Shown: in pieces, positions 21,220 to 22,360 of the stretch
How positions within the stretch are numbered: position 1 is the stretch's first letter
Layout: each line of letters begins with the position of its first letter
Source: Pseudomonadota bacterium
Lineage (GTDB): Bacteria > Pseudomonadota > Alphaproteobacteria > Rhizobiales > Xanthobacteraceae
Assembly: GCA_023390695.1 (NCBI GenBank)
Contig: JAEWCJ010000193.1
Span: 1-22,360, forward strand
Direction: 5' to 3'
Length of the DNA: 22,360 nt
Notes under the pieces: model-generated
The model's input: the letters and a program-made list of their open reading frames with translations, nothing else
What the model was told of the DNA's origin: nothing
The model's database searches: none
Made by a program: the position numbers and the translations under genes

Positions 21220-22185
21220 TTATTCCGCGGCTGCGCGCTGTTCTGCGTGCGCGGCGATGAAGCGTTCGGCTTCGAGCGCGGCCATGCACCCCATGCCGGC
21301 GGCGGTCACCGCCTGGCGGTAAATGTCGTCGGTGACGTCGCCGGCGGCGAACAGGCCGGGCACCGACGTCGCCGTCGAAAACGGCTTGGTCGCGACATAG
21401 CCGGACGGCTTCATCTCGACCTTGCCCTGCACGAGTTCGATCGACGGCGAATGACCGATGGCGATGAATACGCCGTCGATCGCGCGCTCGCTCACCGCAT
21501 TGGTCTTCACATTGCGCAGCTTCACGCCGGTGACCTTCATCGGATCTTCGCTGCCGGTGACGTCCTCCAGCACGCTGTCCCAGATCACTTCGATCTTCGG
21601 ATGCTTGAATAGGCGATCCTGCAGGATTTTCTCAGCGCGGAAATGGGCGCGCCGGTGCACCACGATGACCTTGGACGCGAAGTTGGTCAGAAACAGCGCT
21701 TCCTCGACCGCGGTGTTGCCGCCGCCGACCACGACGACTTCCTTGTTGCGGTAGAAGAAGCCGTCGCAGGTGGCGCAGGCGGACACGCCGTAGCCCTTGA
21801 ACTTCTCCTCCGCGGGCAGGCCGAGCCAGCGTGCCTGCGCGCCGGTGGCGAGAATGACGGTGTCGGCGAGATAGACCGCGCCGGAATCGCAGGTGAGCCG
21901 GAACGGCCGGCTCGACACGTCGAGATCGGTGACGTGATCGGTGACGATCTTGGCGCCGACATGTTCGGCCTGCTTCTGCATCTGCTCCATCAGCCAGGGC
22001 CCCTGGATGACGTCGGCAAAGCCCGGGTAATTCTCCACGTCGGTGGTGATGGTAAGCTGGCCGCCGGGCTGGATGCCCTGGATCAGGATCGGTTCCAGCA
22101 TGGCGCGGGCGGCGTAGATCGCCGCGGTGTAGCCGGCCGGGCCTGACCAGATAATGACGACCTTGGCTTGGGTGGGCTTGCTCAT
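21220..22185 (-). CDS. trxB: Thioredoxin-disulfide reductase
   Basis: A 321-residue low-molecular-weight thioredoxin reductase, of standard length from ATG 22185 (GGAA upstream); the open frame extends to 22272 but the extra 29 residues are not family-like. The redox-active CATC is at 137-140, the NADPH-binding VVGGGNTAVEEA at 152-163, and GLFAAGDV near the C-terminus contacts FAD. The enzyme passes electrons from NADPH to thioredoxin in the cytoplasm. One residue is wrong for the family: the N-terminal FAD Rossmann motif reads IIWSGPAG where GSGPAG is expected, i.e. Trp13 (codon TGG, 22149-22147) in place of the first glycine. A single G-to-T change from GGG would explain it. Confidence 0.92.
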   Translation of the reverse strand: MSKPTQAKVVIIWSGPAGYTAAIYAARAMLEPILIQGIQPGGQLTITTDVENYPGFADVIQGPWLMEQMQKQAEHVGAKIVTDHVTDLDVSSRPFRLTCDSGAVYLADTVILATGAQARWLGLPAEEKFKGYGVSACATCDGFFYRNKEVVVVGGGNTAVEEALFLTNFASKVIVVHRRAHFRAEKILQDRLFKHPKIEVIWDSVLEDVTGSEDPMKVTGVKLRNVKTNAVSERAIDGVFIAIGHSPSIELVQGKVEMKPSGYVATKPFSTATSVPGLFAAGDVTDDIYRQAVTAAGMGCMAALEAERFIAAHAEQRAAAE

Positions 22186-22261
22186 CTCTGGTTCCGCGCT
22201 GCCGCGAGGCTGGCACACAGCCGGAGCGGTCTTCTCGTTGTGGGGAAATTCGTGCGCGTTG

Positions 22262-22289
22262 AATTTAGGCATCTGTGCGAGCTATGCAA
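22262..22289 (-). promoter_or_regulatory. Possible trxB promoter
   Basis: On the minus strand TTGCAT (22289-22284) and TAAATT (22267-22262) are separated by 16 bases, a reasonable sigma-70 pair, giving a leader of about 70 bases before the trxB ATG at 22185. Confidence 0.3.
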
Positions 22290-22342
22290 GCAACGCAACC
22301 CGGCCCGTCCAGCCTGTGGATTTCATACTTCCGCCAGACTAT

Positions 22343-22350
22343 AGGAGGTG
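22343..22350 (+). promoter_or_regulatory. Strong Shine-Dalgarno near the right edge
   Basis: AGGAGGTG on the plus strand lies 10 bases from the window end with no start codon yet. It suggests that a plus-strand gene, divergent from trxB, begins just beyond the window. Confidence 0.3.
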
Positions 22351-22360
22351 CGCAATAATC

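Noticed and set aside
1..22360. CRISPR arrays, insertion sequences, prophage or integration sites
   Set aside because: No regularly spaced repeats, transposase or integrase frames, or flanking direct repeats were seen; the palindromes found are better explained as operators, terminators and RNA hairpins.

Overview
The window is GC-rich, with tightly packed genes whose third codon positions are strongly GC-biased. The gene set is AzlCD, an OpgC-type transferase, a YbdK-type ligase, a GlcD-type oxidase, a FixK/FNR-like box in front of a universal stress protein, cytochrome c, and TrxB followed by LysR. Together these suggest an alphaproteobacterium of the order Hyphomicrobiales (Bradyrhizobium / Xanthobacteraceae-like). 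That placement is an inference from gene content and protein character, not from a marker gene.

Layout, left to right. 1-1460 (minus): the start of a secreted protein that runs off the edge, and an MFS exporter with an oddly short second membrane segment. 1557-2595 (plus): the branched-chain amino acid exporter pair azlC-azlD, whose end overlaps a convergent APH-like/P-loop fusion kinase (2583-4127, minus). 4242-7479 (plus): a conserved small protein, a NIPSNAP protein, a ThDP-dependent decarboxylase-like enzyme, and a TetR regulator that starts 3 bases after a perfect 24-bp palindrome. 7602-9741: a beta-barrel outer membrane protein converging with a YbdK-type carboxylate-amine ligase. 9742-11418 (minus): a 26-codon remnant of a universal stress gene, an intact universal stress gene with a class II FNR/FixK-type promoter, and a c-type cytochrome. 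11538-14198: an unpartnered glcD-type FAD oxidase converging, 3 bases apart, with an OpgC membrane protein. 14352-17214 (plus): a methyltransferase and an EF-G paralogue with altered GTPase motifs. A shared terminator then separates EF-G from an Old Yellow Enzyme (17302-18399, minus).

The most unusual stretch is 17302-20292. A cysteine-rich TetR gene is preceded by two 18-base inverted operator arms. Facing it, on the minus strand, are a 57-codon gene, a run of strong hairpins (one loop carries TCCTCCC), a terminator-like hairpin with five T's, and then, only 35 bases later, the Old Yellow Enzyme start codon. The layout suggests one TetR-controlled leftward transcript in which a structured RNA sits between a small protein and a flavoenzyme. 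Downstream of the TetR gene, in a 522-base gap, a second minus-strand series of hairpins (20020-20162) also exposes C/U-rich loops, including another TCCTCCC, and ends in a T-rich terminator. Both look like anti-Shine-Dalgarno ('cuckoo' or alpha-r14 type) small RNAs.

The window closes with LysR and trxB on the minus strand. trxB is intact except that the first glycine of its FAD-binding GxGxxG motif reads as tryptophan.
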